Notes: generated from the letters alone by a model not told the origin. A stretch of DNA of 64,000 nt from Owenia fusiformis (GCA_903813345.2 CAIIXF020000006.1:9660989-9724988), one strand, 5' to 3'. Positions 21,912 through 33,599 are shown, numbered from the stretch's first letter. Numbers and translations: made by a program.

Positions 21912-22053
21912 ATTATCCTATAGTCGGGTCAGGATATTGGGATTATCCCTTGGCCAATATAATATATTTTCCCTCGGGACCTGCGGCCCTCGGGCAAATA
22001 TATTATATTAGCCTCGGGATAATCCCAATATCCTGAACCTCATATAGGATAAT
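21912..22053. repeat. Long imperfect hairpin (foldback, about 142 bp)
   Basis: The left arm ATTATCCTATAGTCGGGTC...GGATATTGGGATTATCCC pairs with the right arm GGGATAATCCCAATATCC...CATATAGGATAAT. Each arm is about 40 nt. The centre repeats CCCTCGGG motifs. It looks like a small foldback element. Confidence 0.8.
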
Positions 22054-22716
22054 CTCTATATACCAAGTATATATATATCACGAAGTATATACCAAAAGTA
22101 CATATATGCCAAAGATTCACATGTTGAACGCATTTAGTTGCTCACCCTATACATAAATGTATTAGATATGTTGTTTCGTAGAGAAGGTATTTGCACACAA
22201 GAGGCACCAAATAAACGAGGAAGTTATATACTGCGCAGTTTCAAAGTGACTGAGTAAAAATCATTTTGAATTGTAATAGGTGAGACATTAAACTATTTTT
22301 GTTATTGACATTTCAATTGCATTTATTTATATCAATTCTCCTTTGTTTTTATGGTACAAATATTTCCTTGTCTCTGTTTTTCTGAGACTGGATTTTTTTT
22401 TTTATCATTATTTGAAACTAAATACTCTTTCAATCATTAGTGTTGTTATGCATTATTGTAGTCACATGAAAATGCAAAATATCATCAGCATAACCTGAAA
22501 ATGGATGTCATAAAGATCGCCTAAGAATGCATAAGATCATATTTTGAAATATTTTGGATGCGTTTTCCTTATGACTCAGATTACACTCCTCTATAATTTT
22601 ATTTGCATCCTTTAACTTTTGGCTCTTGTGCTTACATTATTATATTTTTATGTCACCACCAAAAGTGGTGACATATTGTTATGGTCTCTGTTTTTTTGCG
22701 ACGGCGGTTGGTGGTT

Positions 22717-22784
22717 GGCGTCCGGCGGTTGGCGTCCGGCGGTTGGCGTCCGGCGGTTGGCGTCCGGCGGTTGGCGTCCGGCGT
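22717..22784. repeat. 14-bp GC-rich minisatellite
   Basis: GGCGTCCGGCGGTT repeated four times plus a partial unit. It lies 44 bp after the terminal hairpin, the same relative place as (GTCC)n in related elements. Confidence 0.92.
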
Positions 22785-22849
22785 CTGTAACAATTTCTTA
22801 CAACTTCCTATAACTTAACAAATACTGTTTAGACTGACTTCAATTTTTT

Positions 22850-23790
22850 TCTAAATCATCTACATGTTCTCAGAAGTTCAAATCTGACTTTAGATTTGAC
22901 ATTTGACCTTCAATGACCTTCTCAAGGTCAAAAAGGTCTTTTTTCAACTTGCTTCACATTGACTAAATTTTTTTTCAAAATCATCTACATGTTCTCAGAA
23001 ATTCAAATCTGACTTGACATTTGACATTTGACCTTCAAATCTGACTTTAGATTTGACATTTGACCTTCAATGACCTTCTCAAGGTCAAAAAAGGTCAAAA
23101 AGGTCTGTTTTCAACTTGCTTCAAATTGACTAATTTTTTTTTCAAAATCATCTACGTGTTCTCAGAAATTCAAATCTGACTTTAGATTTGACTTAAGATT
23201 TGACATTTGACCTTCAATGACCTTCTCAAAGTCAAAAAAGGTCAAAAAGGTCTTTTTTCAACTTGCTTCAAATTGACTAAATTTTTTTTTCAAAATCATC
23301 TACATGTTCTCAGAAATTCAAATCTGACTTTAGATTTGACATTTGACCTTTATTGACCTTCTCAAGGTCAAAAAAGGTAAAAAAGGTCTGTTTTCAACTT
23401 GCTCCAAATTGATTAAAATTTTTTTTTCAAAATCATCTACGTGTTCTCAGAAATTCAAATCTGACTTTAGATTTGACTTTAGATTTGACATTTGACCTTC
23501 AATGACCTTCTCAAAGTCAAAAAAGGTCAAAAAGGTCTTTTTTCAACTTGCTTCAAATTGACTAAATTTTTTTTTCAAAATCATCTACATGTTCTCAGAA
23601 ATTCAAATCTGACTTTAGATTTGACATTTGACCTTCAATGACCTTCTCAAGGTCAAAAAAGGTCAAAAAGGTCTGTTTTCAACTTGCTTCAAATTGACCA
23701 AATTTTTTTTTCAAAATCATCTACATCTTTTCAGAAGTTCAAATTTGACTTTACAAGTTCTCAGAAATTCAAATCTGACTTAAGTTTGAA
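22850..23790. repeat. AAGGTCA/TGACCTT-rich tandem repeat
   Basis: Five or more units of about 100-200 bp share TTTGACATTTGACCTTCAAT, GACCTTCTCAAGGTCAAAAA, TCAACTTGCTTCAAATTGAC and AAATCATCTACATGTTCTCA. Related sequence occurs at 27950-28140 and 62370-63560. Confidence 0.9.
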
Positions 23791-23897
23791 CTCATAATAT
23801 TGTGAGCAACTAGGTGGTGACATTTTGTCATGTTAATGCCTTGTTAAACTTCTGTTGTCTGATTAAAGATTTCCTGACAGTCCATATCAGCAATACA

Positions 23898-24222
23898 ATG
23901 TCTGCATTGCCTAAAAAGCCAAATACACCTCTTCCACCAACCCCTGATGATGAGCATTACCTCAATTTCGAAGAAGATCATACTCAGAAAAAAGCTAGTA
24001 AGGCTAGATCTGAAGGTTCGAATACAGAGAACTATGAAGCTTTAAGTGAAAGGAAGCCAGCAGCAAGTAACAATGCTACATTTGTGAACCTACCTAAACA
24101 GCCAGAGAAGGAATCATTTTTTATGAAATACAAGTGGAAGATCATCATATCAGGTGAAGCTTGCATTATCCTGTTGGTTCTATGCCTCATCATTGGATTG
24201 GCCATCGGAGGAAATTTTCAAG
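23898..24222 (+). CDS. Fibrinogen-domain gene exon 1: cytoplasmic tail and membrane helix
   Basis: 325 nt, 108 codons plus one base, donor TTTTCAAG/GTAACA. The ATG at 23898 is chosen because the paralogue at 46657 aligns from the same Met, and both exons start at TCCATATCA just after an AG. Confidence 0.92.
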
Positions 24223-25939
24223 GTAACATCTCAAATTTTGAAATGTTGTTTGTTTGCATATTTCATTTGGCTGCGTGGTCTGTGGTAGTCTTACAAAATG
24301 TATAATATTTCGAGTTGATTGTTACTGCTGTGTGGTGTGGTGCTGTGTGGTTTTTCCTAATAGTGGTCATAACAAACTGGTCTTTAAAGCTTGTTTGATC
24401 CATTCATATGATTTTAGATAAGACAGCAGCTCTGAAAGATGTATTATGTGACAAAGTAGCTTCTAACCAAGAAGGTAAGGAAAACAGTGGTAAAAATACT
24501 TTTATACAATGTGCAAGAAAAAATATTTTCTTCTGGTTACTATTGTAATTTGGAATACCCCTAGAACGACTCTTCTCTCATCTTTCAGCTTTTTGTCATC
24601 AAAATATCACATTTTTTCACAATATGTGAATCTCTTTAAATCAAAATAGATGGAGCAGTTGATGTTGAGAAGTGTCAGTGTTAGTTTCCACTTTCCTGGC
24701 TTACATTCGTCTCTGGTTGGTTAATAAAATTGTCTAGTACTGTGAGTGTTGCTCACACATTTATTTCATGAAGAGTTATTTCAATTATAGTTTTCCTTGA
24801 AATTTGACCTAAGCTTTTAGATTAGTCCAATTCATTTAATTTGATGTCGATTTTATACCCACTTTTGCATTTTGCAATAGAAGGAATTAGCTTTAGGAAT
24901 TACTATGGGAGCCTACCAAAGTCAAATTTTGTTTTTGAAATGCATTTGGAATCTGTATTAGGTGGCTGTAATTGTTACAAAATTTTATACAGTGGTAAAT
25001 TGCAGTGATATTTTTTATCATGTTATTGAAACATTTTTACATTGCCTTCCTTACTAACCACAATTTCATGTGTTTTCATAAAACAACAGTCGTGGAGGAT
25101 GTGACTGGCAACAAAACAACTTCTAAACCTGAAGATGGAAACATTTGTGGTAAGAATTTAATTTTCATCATACAACTGGGAGTGAAATAGTTATGTACAT
25201 CAAATACAATTATCTTGCTTCCAAGGATGCTTTCACTACAAGGATTGATTAATTGTTTGTATATGATTTTACAATCTTTTCAGATATTTCCGGGGGAACC
25301 CCCTGCTCTGCTGATTGTACAGGGCTTGATTCCCTTGTTATATTACAAGCAAAAGACAACCACCCATTCCTTGCTATGTGTGAAGATGGTTGGCTTATAT
25401 TGATGCACAGATTTGATGGAAGTGTTAACTTTGGACAACCTGTCGGTACTTGGTATGCTTACAAGAATGGATTTGGCAGTGTATTAGGGGAACACTTTAT
25501 AGGAATGGACAACCTTGTGTCTGTGCTGAAACAAAAGAGATATAAAGTTCGATTTGAGTTGACAAGCTGGGCCAATGAAACAAGATATGCTGAATATGAG
25601 GAGTTTGATATCAGTGATGAGGCTGACAGATACAGATTGGAAATAGGTGGATACACAGAGAGTAGTACTGCAGGTGACTCAATGAGCTTTTCAAACCATA
25701 TGGTATTTGTTACCAGTGATAAGAATATTGGTAATTGTTTTAACTATGGACCTTGGTGGTATTCATCATCTTGTGCTGGCCATCAGGGTAGTGTCACAGG
25801 ATTATATAGTAAAGAACCCAAGTGCAGTAAAACTTGGTATTGCATGTCTTGGTCTGCATGGCCTGACACACTTGAACCTGAATTGGCTGCTGGGGTATAC
25901 TCATTTAAAGAGGTGAAAGTGAAAATGCAAGCTCTTTAA
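23898..25939 (+). CDS. Type II membrane protein with C-terminal fibrinogen-related domain, four exons, 365 aa
   Basis: Exons 23898-24222, 24418-24474, 25090-25149 and 25284-25939 join in phase 1 throughout. Residues 1-81 form a cytoplasmic tail with a proline-rich PNTPLPPTP (8-16), YLNF (21-24, a YxN motif) and YEAL (46-49, a YxxL motif). Residues about 82-104 are a membrane helix that contains an acidic residue, E87. A short stalk follows. Residues about 150-365 are a fibrinogen-related domain: C...DGWLILMHRFDGSVNF, W.AYKNGFGSVLGEHFIGMDN, EADRYRLEIGGYTESSTAGD, NCFNYGPWWYSSSC. In the family this domain binds acetylated or sugar ligands; FIBCD1 has the same topology. The exon starts after CCTGACAG, with the same acceptor in the paralogue, so a 5' UTR exon upstream is likely. 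The ligand is unknown. The signalling role is inferred. Confidence 0.9.
24418..24474 (+). CDS. Fibrinogen-domain gene exon 2: stalk
   Basis: 57 nt, phase 1 in and out, acceptor ATTTTAG, donor GTAAGG. It encodes DKTAALKDVLCDKVASNQE. The paralogue exon at 47208-47264 has the same length and phase. It is symmetric, so skipping it keeps the frame. Confidence 0.87.
25090..25149 (+). CDS. Fibrinogen-domain gene exon 3: stalk
   Basis: 60 nt, phase 1 in and out, acceptor AACAACAG, donor GTAAGA. It encodes VVEDVTGNKTTSKPEDGNIC, with one NKT sequon. It can also be skipped without a frameshift. Confidence 0.85.
25284..25939 (+). CDS. Fibrinogen-domain gene exon 4: whole fibrinogen-related domain
   Basis: 656 nt including TAA, acceptor CTTTTCAG. 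The whole domain lies in one exon. Five cysteines in the second half (NCFNY, SSSCAG, PKCSK, WYCMSW and upstream) allow the usual disulfides. The calcium-site acidic run common in the family is reduced to TSDKNIGN, so calcium binding is uncertain. Confidence 0.93.
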
Positions 25940-27180
25940 TTGTTAACCTTCGTGACTATTTATTCAGTTGTTCTATTGAAAAGTCCAATTTGACAATTGA
26001 AAACTACCTAAAATGCATATGGACAATTGGTAGTAAATGCTATGTACTCTGATTAAGTAATAGTGTATAACGAGACAGCAGTTGTTTTGACTATTTTCTC
26101 CCTAAATCTCTCCCTAAACCTTAAGGGGGTACAAAAAGTGATAATGATAATATTGCTGTATTTCAGTGATTGGATGTTTTTTTACTATTTAACTGTATGA
26201 AAGCGAGCTAACTACTAAAGTTGAAATGAAATCAGCATACCTTTTGACAGATTTCAATGATAACTAACCCAATATCAAAAGCGATAATTTATCTTCTGAT
26301 TCATTTTGTTTTCAACACCAGATGACAGTCTCAGTTCATTATTTTATTATTTTACATGATATTATACTTGCTGGATAAAAACTACTATAAGGCCTATTAC
26401 TAAGAGCATCCTGTCTCACTTGAACTACTGTTTTCTATAAGGTATATTAATCATAAACAGATTTAACTAGAAATCATCTACTTTATTCCAAAATGGTTAT
26501 TACTAAATATTTATCAAAGCCTATATGAGAAAATGATTTGGATCACAAGTGGAATTTCAAATTTGTGAAAATAGTATAACTGCTGTGATTGTCCATGTAG
26601 CTATTTGATTTGTATAAATGAAAATTTATTCAAGTACAACTGTCCCATTGAATCAGTAATAACAATTCTGAAAGCTCAAAATCGCAATATTTTTTACATT
26701 TTATGACATTTACAGGTCAATGTAATATACTGTCAGACATTCACTCATATTAAATGTTTTTACCTTTTACTTTTCACCTTCTTGTAGTTATCTCTATTCA
26801 CTTCAATGCTCATTATTTTTCAAAAGAAACCTCATGTGCAGCCAAAAATAGATTTTAAACAAGGAAGATTAAAAACTGCAATATCATTGGCAGAGGAAGG
26901 ATCATTAATTAATGTTATTCACCTACAATTTCAATTGAAAATTTCTATTCCATCTTTTCAAATTGCCTAAAATATTCTTTTCTTATCAATATCAAGCAGT
27001 ACATACAGGGTGATCTTGACAGTAATTTGACAAGCATTCTATTAGTTAGTATTACATCTGGTTAACATGTTCACAGAATGCAGCTTAACAAAATTAAAAT
27101 CAACTTATTGCTTCTACACTCATTCCATCTAGACAATTTAGATAATGTATGTTATATTTTATATGTTTTTTTTTATTGCT
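25940..27180. other. 3' flank of the fibrinogen-domain gene, AT-rich
   Basis: 3' UTR and intergenic sequence. I see no further gene. Segments near 26940-27000 (TTCAATTGAAAA...CATCTTTTCAAATTGCCTAA) resemble 21260-21330, so a low-copy repeat is shared. Confidence 0.4.
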
Positions 27181-27184
27181 CTGC

Positions 27185-27324
27185 AATAATTTTTGAAAAA
27201 ATTATTTAAGATTTTTGCTGTAACTTCAAAAGTAGTTGAGCGATTTTGTTCATATTTGTTATGTCAATACTCATAATCCTTGCACAATGTCTAATGACAA
27301 CTTGGGTAGTAGGTTGCCATTTTT
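27185..27324. repeat. Fragment of a TTTTGTTCATATTTG repeat
   Basis: Shares GAGCGATTTTGTTCATATTTG-like sequence, a GTGAATACT-like segment and the TTGCCATTTT end with the tandem array at 61290-62060. Here it is a single copy directly before a terminal-hairpin element. Confidence 0.7.
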
Positions 27325-28269
27325 GGCTCACACAGTGAGCCTATGGGATTGACCAGGCGTCCGTCCGTCCGTCCGTTGGTCCGTCCGTCCGTTGGTCCGT
27401 CCGTCCGTCCGTCCGTTGGTCCGTCAACATTGGCCGCACAAATTAAAACTGCTATTCGGATTGAGTCATTTCCACATTCATTTTATGCATATCCATAATG
27501 CCTATTTGACCTATCATCGCCATTTCCCAAGTTCGCCCGGTTTCCGAGAAATTGCGGATTTTGACGTCAAAAAGTAAAATTTTCTGTAAATACTAGACAC
27601 TTTGTTGAAGTAGAACTTTCAAATAACTTTTAGTAGTTGGTGTATATGCAACTTATGTCCTCTGAAGATTTCAAAGCTCTTGGAATTACGGTTTTTGGTG
27701 TTTGCTCTATAAAATTTGAAAAAAGTAGGACTTAAGTCATTTTCAGGAAACTTTCTCATGTATAAAGTCAATGGCAGGTTTTGTGATTGACAAGATTCTT
27801 AAAGTTTGCCTTATACTTGATCATTTCCTGCAATAAATAACATCATTAATAGATTTAAGCATTCCCTACTTATTTCTGAATACATGTCAGCATCAAATTT
27901 TTACCGTTTTTGAGATATTTGACGTCAAAAAACAGTAAAAATAAGTTATTTTTCAACTTGCTTCAATTTGACCAAGTTTTTTTTTGAAAATCATCTTCAG
28001 TGACCTTTGAAAGGTCAAAAAAGTTGATTTTTCAAATTGATTTTTGGATGTAAATTTTGGTCAGCTTAATCACAAAAGACCTTACTGAGCTCTGAATAAG
28101 TAAAATTTTCAAGGTCAAAGGTCATCAAACTAGGTCACACAACTATGCTATCTAAGTTTCTCAAAGTTTGAGACTACAAATCAAAATCAATATTTTTGTT
28201 TGAAAGTCAGGATATAAATTCCTCTGAAGGTTCCAAACTGTGTGAGCATAGGACCGTGGGTCCTTCATT
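27325..28269 (+). mobile_element. GGCTCAC terminal-hairpin element with (GTCC)n
   Basis: Begins with hairpin GGCTCAC-ACA-GTGAGCC, then TATGGGATTGACCAGG and a (GTCC)n/GTTG array (27357-27424). An approximately 800-bp body follows with AAGGTCAAAGGTCA motifs, ending ACTGTGTGAGCATAGGACC. The start and end are partly complementary (CTCACACAGT...ACTGTGTGAG). No coding sequence was recognised. Confidence 0.72.
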
Positions 28270-28800
28270 AGCTCACAAGGTGAGCTTTTGCAATCACTCA
28301 CTTGTCCGTCTGTCCATTCATCCGTCAAAAATAGAGGCACGTTTTAAAACCTCTGTTGATAGGATTCTTGTTTTAAGTTATTTCTGTTCAACATCAATAC
28401 AGAAAACTCCCCTATGACTCCTGGTTCAAAGGCTCGTCTATTTTCAAAATGGCCACCATTTTGTCTTGCGAAATTCACTTTTCACCCATTTCCTAGCCTT
28501 ACAAATAATTTCAGGTTCCTACATAGTAAAAATCCATGTCAATACCGATATTGTTTATATTTTTTATATGCATATGCCCTATGTGAGTTAATGTTGTACT
28601 CAAAAGCTGTCTTTTCATCTATCCATATGTATATCTGCTATGTCCAGATGATAACACAAACACTGATTGATTGATTGATTTAGTTCAAATAGGTTGGTGC
28701 CTTTTGGGACTTTTGCTGGAGAAGGGAATTCCCATCTTGCAACTTGGTTCAAAATTGGCATCCATTTCATGTTAAAAAGTAATCTTTGATCACTCAAGTA
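28270..28800 (+). mobile_element. Second AGCTCAC terminal-hairpin element, partial
   Basis: Starts with hairpin AGCTCAC-AAG-GTGAGCT immediately after the previous element, followed by CTTGTCCGTCTGTCCATTC, a decayed GTCC array. The body contains AAATGGCCACCATTTTG. The 3' limit is not clear. Confidence 0.55.
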
Positions 28801-29415
28801 CCATTTGTCAGATTTGGCTCAAAATTTGGAGGCTGATGACTAAAGACATATATTAGATCCAGATATGTTACATCATAGGTGACTTGCATATTTTTGCACA
28901 CCCTGTACATGTAAATGGATCTATAAAAGAGGCACACAATTCAAAAGGTAGTTTTACTGCGCAATTTTCAAGTGACAGACTTAAAAGCATTTTGGATAGC
29001 ACCAGGTGAGATATTGAATTAATATTTATATACATTTTAATTACATCTACATGTTTTACACTATATCAATTTCATTGTTTTCATCCTAATTTAATCTAAA
29101 AATTGATTACTTGGAGTATGGTACAAAAATCAAGTACCCATTTCTTGAACTGTTTTTGAATAACCCCTTTGGCAATTACATACTTAAATTAGTACAGACT
29201 TTGTCTGTCCCACATTATTTGAGACTGAATTCCTCTATCATCAGTGTTATGCATCATTGGAAAGACTATGAAGTTACATATCCTAAGTAGAAAAAGTGCA
29301 AAAGTTTTTGCCATTAAAGTCACACCTAACCTCACCAGCTATGGCAATTTGAATGTTTTCCCTAAAAACCATTTGGTGGTGTATGTGTGACTTCAGTCTG
29401 AATAAAATGGCCTAA
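28801..29415. other. Gene-free spacer
   Basis: AT-rich. The segment at about 28880-28990 (CACCCTGTACATGTAAATGG...GAGGCACACAA...CTGCGCAATTTTCAAGTGACAGA) resembles 22140-22260, indicating a dispersed repeat. No exon was seen. Confidence 0.4.
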
Positions 29416-29677
29416 TAGTGGGCTGCACAGCAAGATTGGTCGGGGTTGGGAGCTGGGGATAATTTTATTGCTTAAATATAACCATATCATCATCCTACAT
29501 TAGAATCCACTCAGTCTAACATCAATTTCTGGTGCGAAAGTTGTCATTTTTGAGTTTTACCCCCCTTGAAGACAATTTCTTGGGGGTACCATGACAAATG
29601 CCTATAACTAAAGAAGTATTTATTTGATCATCTTCATTTTTGGCATGGGTAATTAACAGGTATGTAAAAGTAAATAA
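29416..29677 (+). repeat. Left inverted repeat of the composite block
   Basis: Complement of 45887-46352 without the MITE. It preserves the uninterrupted ATAACCATAT...TTAAATATAACC site that is filled by the MITE in the right copy. Confidence 0.85.
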
Positions 29678-29689
29678 TTCAGGTATTTT

Positions 29690-29935
29690 CAAGGGTCAAT
29701 TTCAACATTTTCTGAATGTTGACATGAAGTAAAAATAACATTATGACCCAATGACATATTTATTGAATGTTTTTAAGCTTTAGAAAATAATTTGACTATT
29801 TAAGCTAAAATAATAACATAAAAATTGTACCATATTGATAATTCTTCACCGCCATCCAGGCACAAATGAACCCCCCACCCCATTCTCGAATATAAATGTC
29901 TATACCTGAAACTTCCTCAAATAGCTATATTTATT
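29690..29935 (+). repeat. Subterminal repeat, direct copy of 41410-41650
   Basis: Both run from GGTATTTTCAAGG(G)TTCAAT through ATGACCCAAT(G/C)ACATATT and ATTGATAATTCTTCA to CTCAAATAGCTATATTT. The copy here stops at the start of the LINE 3' end, which suggests the LINE landed in a tandem repeat unit. Confidence 0.85.
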
Positions 29936-30054
29936 TATTTTTATTTATTTATTTTGACATACGCTTTTTTAACAGCGGCACACAATTATTAGGTGCGTCA
30001 GTATTTGTAATCTACATATATATTTTATAAGCACTAAAAATGTTTACATAAATA

Positions 30055-30909
30055 CTACAGTTTTCTAGGGTTAAAAAGTGTTGCTAAAAACATCTTCACA
30101 TATTTGTCAAACATATAAAAAATGTCATGCCCCCATTCCATTAAAACCTTATCACCTAGAAGGGTAATATCATGAATGTTCGAAGACAATAAACTGCTAC
30201 TTAAAATGGGAGAAACATATTTCTCTACATCGTTGTAAAAGTTGGACCTGGCTTTGGCAAAATGGGGACACACCATTAATCTGTGTGATAGAGTATCTCT
30301 CAAATTAAGATTACATATTATACATATACCATCACTTTTGCCCCACTTTTCATAATTTGTCTCAAGGCAGAAATTATTCGATCTTGCTAGAAATTTCATT
30401 TTAGATCCATAAAAATCAAGGTCATTCTTAAGGTACCTTTCGGTGCGGTTATGGGGTTTAACCTCCTTATATATTTCAAGGGAGGGGTGTTCGGCTACCC
30501 TAGTGTGGAAATTATATATACTTTGGGATTGAGATATAGTTAGAAATGAGGGGTACCATTCCCTGTCATTCCGAAAAATGACATCATCTAAACCTTTATC
30601 TCTTAAAATATTCCGTGCATTTGATGCAAATTTCCAATATGATTCTTTGCCGACTTTTAATAATTTTTGCAAATTCTGTAGGATTATATGAGGGAGGGAT
30701 GTAGATGGTACATTAAAATTTAGGTAGTTCAAATAGTCAATTTGTCTTTTTTCAATCACCTCTGCTATCGGTTGCCAGCCTAAATCCCCCAATATAGATT
30801 CACTGGCGGGTTTGCTTTTAATTTGAAAAATGGCTTGGGCGGCACCATATTGAAATGAGGTAATTTTGGCAAGGCTTGACGTTGGGGAGTACCCAGGTCG
30901 GGCATCCAT
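30055..30909 (-). pseudogene. LINE A ORF2 C-terminal region (284 aa frame)
   Basis: Open frame after the RT thumb. It holds a CX2C...HX4C motif CIICNLNLRDTLSHRLMVC followed by PHF, typical of the C-terminal nucleic-acid-binding knuckle of many LINE ORF2 proteins. It is in a different phase from the RT frame upstream (30965), so a frameshift separates them. Confidence 0.82.
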
Positions 30910-30964
30910 GCAGGATAGCAGGTGCCATCATAGAGTTGTAAATTGTACTTCCAAATTCAATGCG

Positions 30965-31466
30965 CTACACATTACAATGTTTGGTCAAAGTAGAACTTAA
31001 ATAATTTTTCATTTTCCTGGCCTTTTCATATAAATATTTCAGATGTGCGGTTTCTGTGAGACTTCTATTGAACATTACTCCAAGATATTTGTACTCATTT
31101 ACCTCTGGCAGTCTCAAATTCCCTAATGACCATACCTTTTCCGAATCAAGTCTTTTCCCTATCATTATCTTAGACTTTTTGTCACTAAACTGAAATCCCC
31201 ATTTAAGTCCAAAATTATTAGTGATTGTTAACATTGACTGGAGTTCTTTCTCAGATTGACCCATTAACACGATGTCATCGGCATAAAGAAGACAGGGGAT
31301 TTTTTTACCTTCAAAGGGCAGACCAAAACTGGACATTCTTAAACTGTCTTCTAGGTCTGTCATTACTATGGAGAAAAGGGTCGGGGATAGAATACAACCT
31401 TGCTTCACTCCAGATGAGGAGTCAAACCAGTCAGTTTCATATTGTCCAAAGATGACCTTGTTTGAA
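30965..31466 (-). pseudogene. LINE A reverse transcriptase fragment
   Basis: The frame includes SGVKQGCILSPTLFSIVM, the catalytic YADD in PCLLYADDIVLMGQ, and the later EYKYLGVMF, all standard LINE RT motifs. Coding homology starts near 31466 with FNTSNKVIFG; the upstream RT part is absent because an insertion with a deletion interrupts it. Confidence 0.9.
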
Positions 31467-31892
31467 GTGTTAAAGTATTACTCCTGTTGCTGACGGGGTC
31501 CCACTGAAAATGTACAAGTTATGGAATATGACTCTTTCAACCATTAGCATATACCCTAGGCTCCAAGAATATATGAGGTGCTTGTCTCAAAAGTGGTCAG
31601 CGAATTTTTAATTAGCTATTATAGTGGCGCCCTCTTTCCATTTTCTGACATAGGGGTGGCTTGATAAAATATTTTTTAAAAGTTCCCTTACCTAGTCTTT
31701 CGTGATAATGAATACATATTACTATATATAAATATCTGTAGTATCTTCTGAATTTTTGGGCATTTGTGTGAATAACTGTTTTGAAGAATTAACCCTTTGA
31801 ATCCTAAAAGTTGGTTAAAAGCGGTACTATACTACATATCTTTACATCGTATGGGTAAAAAAAATATTTTGATTCTCTTTTTATTTAATTTT

Positions 31893-32600
31893 ATTATAAA
31901 CTTGGTTTAATAAAAGATAAAGTGCCATTGTATTTGTTTTTTTCGAAAATCATTCATTTTTTCAGAAAAAAATATCAAAAATTTGCCATACTTTTTCAGT
32001 ATTTCACTATATTTCAAAAGCCCATGACATAAATGATTTTTTTAAATAATTTACGAATAGATAATGTTAATCCAACATACACAGTTATATAATGTGCTAA
32101 TCTACGTAAATGTTTATGCTTTTCTCAATTGGATATACATTACTGGAAATGTTTTCATGTATTTTTCTATTCAAACAATAGTATTATATTGTAAATATCC
32201 AATGTTCATTTATCTTCATTTACGAAGTAGCAAATGACACATACATACATTTTAGATGTTTCTATACTACTGATTATGTACTTATATACTACTTTAACCC
32301 TTGGGGCACCAATACTGATGAAAATGTTTTCATGTGTTATTGTGACAATTGTATTCCTTTGTAAACATCTAATGTCCATTAAGCTTCATTTATATTGTTT
32401 CATATATACATTTTATAATTTCTAGACTACGGATCCTATGCTTTTGTACTATTTTAACCCTTTGAACACTAATGCAGATGAAAATGTTTCCATATGTTAT
32501 ACTATTCAAACAATTATATTCAGTTGTAAACATCCAATGTCCATTTATCTTCATTTACAATGTTGCACATATACATTTTATAATTTCTAGACTATATTGG
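31893..32600 (+). repeat. Left arm of the foldback element
   Basis: Inverted partner of 35690-36413. Internally repetitive: the AACCCTTTG.ACAC motif with ATGAAAATGTTTTCATGTG recurs at about 190-bp spacing. Confidence 0.85.
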
Positions 32601-33599
32601 GTGTGAACCAAATTAAGTATTACAGTTGAACGCACAGGGTAGGGTTCAACACGAGGCTGTTAAAATTTGAGCAAACTGATGTTTTCATAGTTTCAGTAAG
32701 ATCTGGTCTAGTTAGATATTTTTATACGTAACAAGTTATAGGTTTAACATGAGTTCTATGGGATTCATCTAAAGTATATTACCTGCAGGGTGAATGAGAG
32801 CATATATCTTCAAGTAATAAATACCTTTCATTGCATCTAGACTTTGAGTGGCTGAACACTGGTAATTTGCGTTATAAATTCTATGTGATATAGAAATAAT
32901 CTAGGCTCATGAAATGATCTGTAAAGAAACATGGAGAAAGTAAGATGGTACTTATTCAAAACCTATTTACTGGTTTAACAGTTAGCTCCATGTTTATATT
33001 ATATCTGGTTAAAAACTGAATAAACCCCTAAAAAACAAATGAAATCATACTGAATGATGAGAATTGGACTGTCAGTAATTGTGTTGGTTTGTAATTGCAA
33101 GGAGACTCAACTCAAGAGTTAATGATACCCATTTGATCAAACTAGGATGTAGCCAAATACGCTACTTTCATTTCTAACCTTAGGCTATCTCTGTGATCAG
33201 GCTGAGCCTTTATTGGGATTCATGATTGGATTCTGTCCTTGCAAACAACTATGCTCGGCTTTTATTGGACTATGGGAGTTTTATTTCATAAGCATTTATT
33301 TTGATTTTATAGAAGGTTGAAGGGAAGAGCAAAAGATATTGTTATACTTTCTCTTTTGGCTGGTTGCGCAGAATACTTGTGAGTCACTGTTCTCAGAAAA
33401 ATGTAGGATGCTAGAACCATGGCTTAATTTAAGTGATATGTGCAGTATCTCTATAGGATTTTGTCTTTTACTTTTACCTAATTTGACCAAAATATCTTAA
33501 AATGCAGTCTTTGCAAAGCATTCAGTTCATGTATACATACATCCTTTGATAGTTTATAGCTTTCATTCGATAATGACATTTATTTTATTCTCTTTGTAT

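Larger units (their letters stand above)
18545..22640. other. Long stretch without recognised genes
   Basis: About 4.1 kb of AT-rich sequence after the last DARS2 exon. It contains a possible decayed coding fragment (19146-19464), a degenerate direct repeat (about 19621-19705 and 20043-20123) and two hairpins (21598-21620 and 21912-22053). No DARS2 3' exon was recognised. Confidence 0.5.
22651..23843 (+). mobile_element. TGTCACCACC terminal-inverted-repeat element, 1.2 kb
   Basis: Starts with a hairpin TGTCACCACC-AAA-AGTGGTGACA, preceded by TTTTTA as in the other two copies. It ends GGTGGTGACATTTTGTCATG then TTAATGCCTTGTT, which gives TGTCACCACC / GGTGGTGACA inverted ends. Inside are a 14-bp GC-rich minisatellite and then about 900 bp of AAGGTCA/TGACCTT-rich direct repeats. 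It has no coding capacity. It ends about 55 bp before the ATG of the fibrinogen-domain gene, so it is part of that gene's upstream intron or promoter. Confidence 0.8.

Noticed and set aside
22619-22813. Open frame with repeated W-rich SGGWRPA motif
   Set aside because: Produced by translating the 14-bp minisatellite.
23814-23897. Upstream extension of the fibrinogen-domain protein from an earlier ATG
   Set aside because: This stretch includes the 3' end of the TGTCACCACC element and a splice acceptor. The paralogue aligns only from the Met at 23898.
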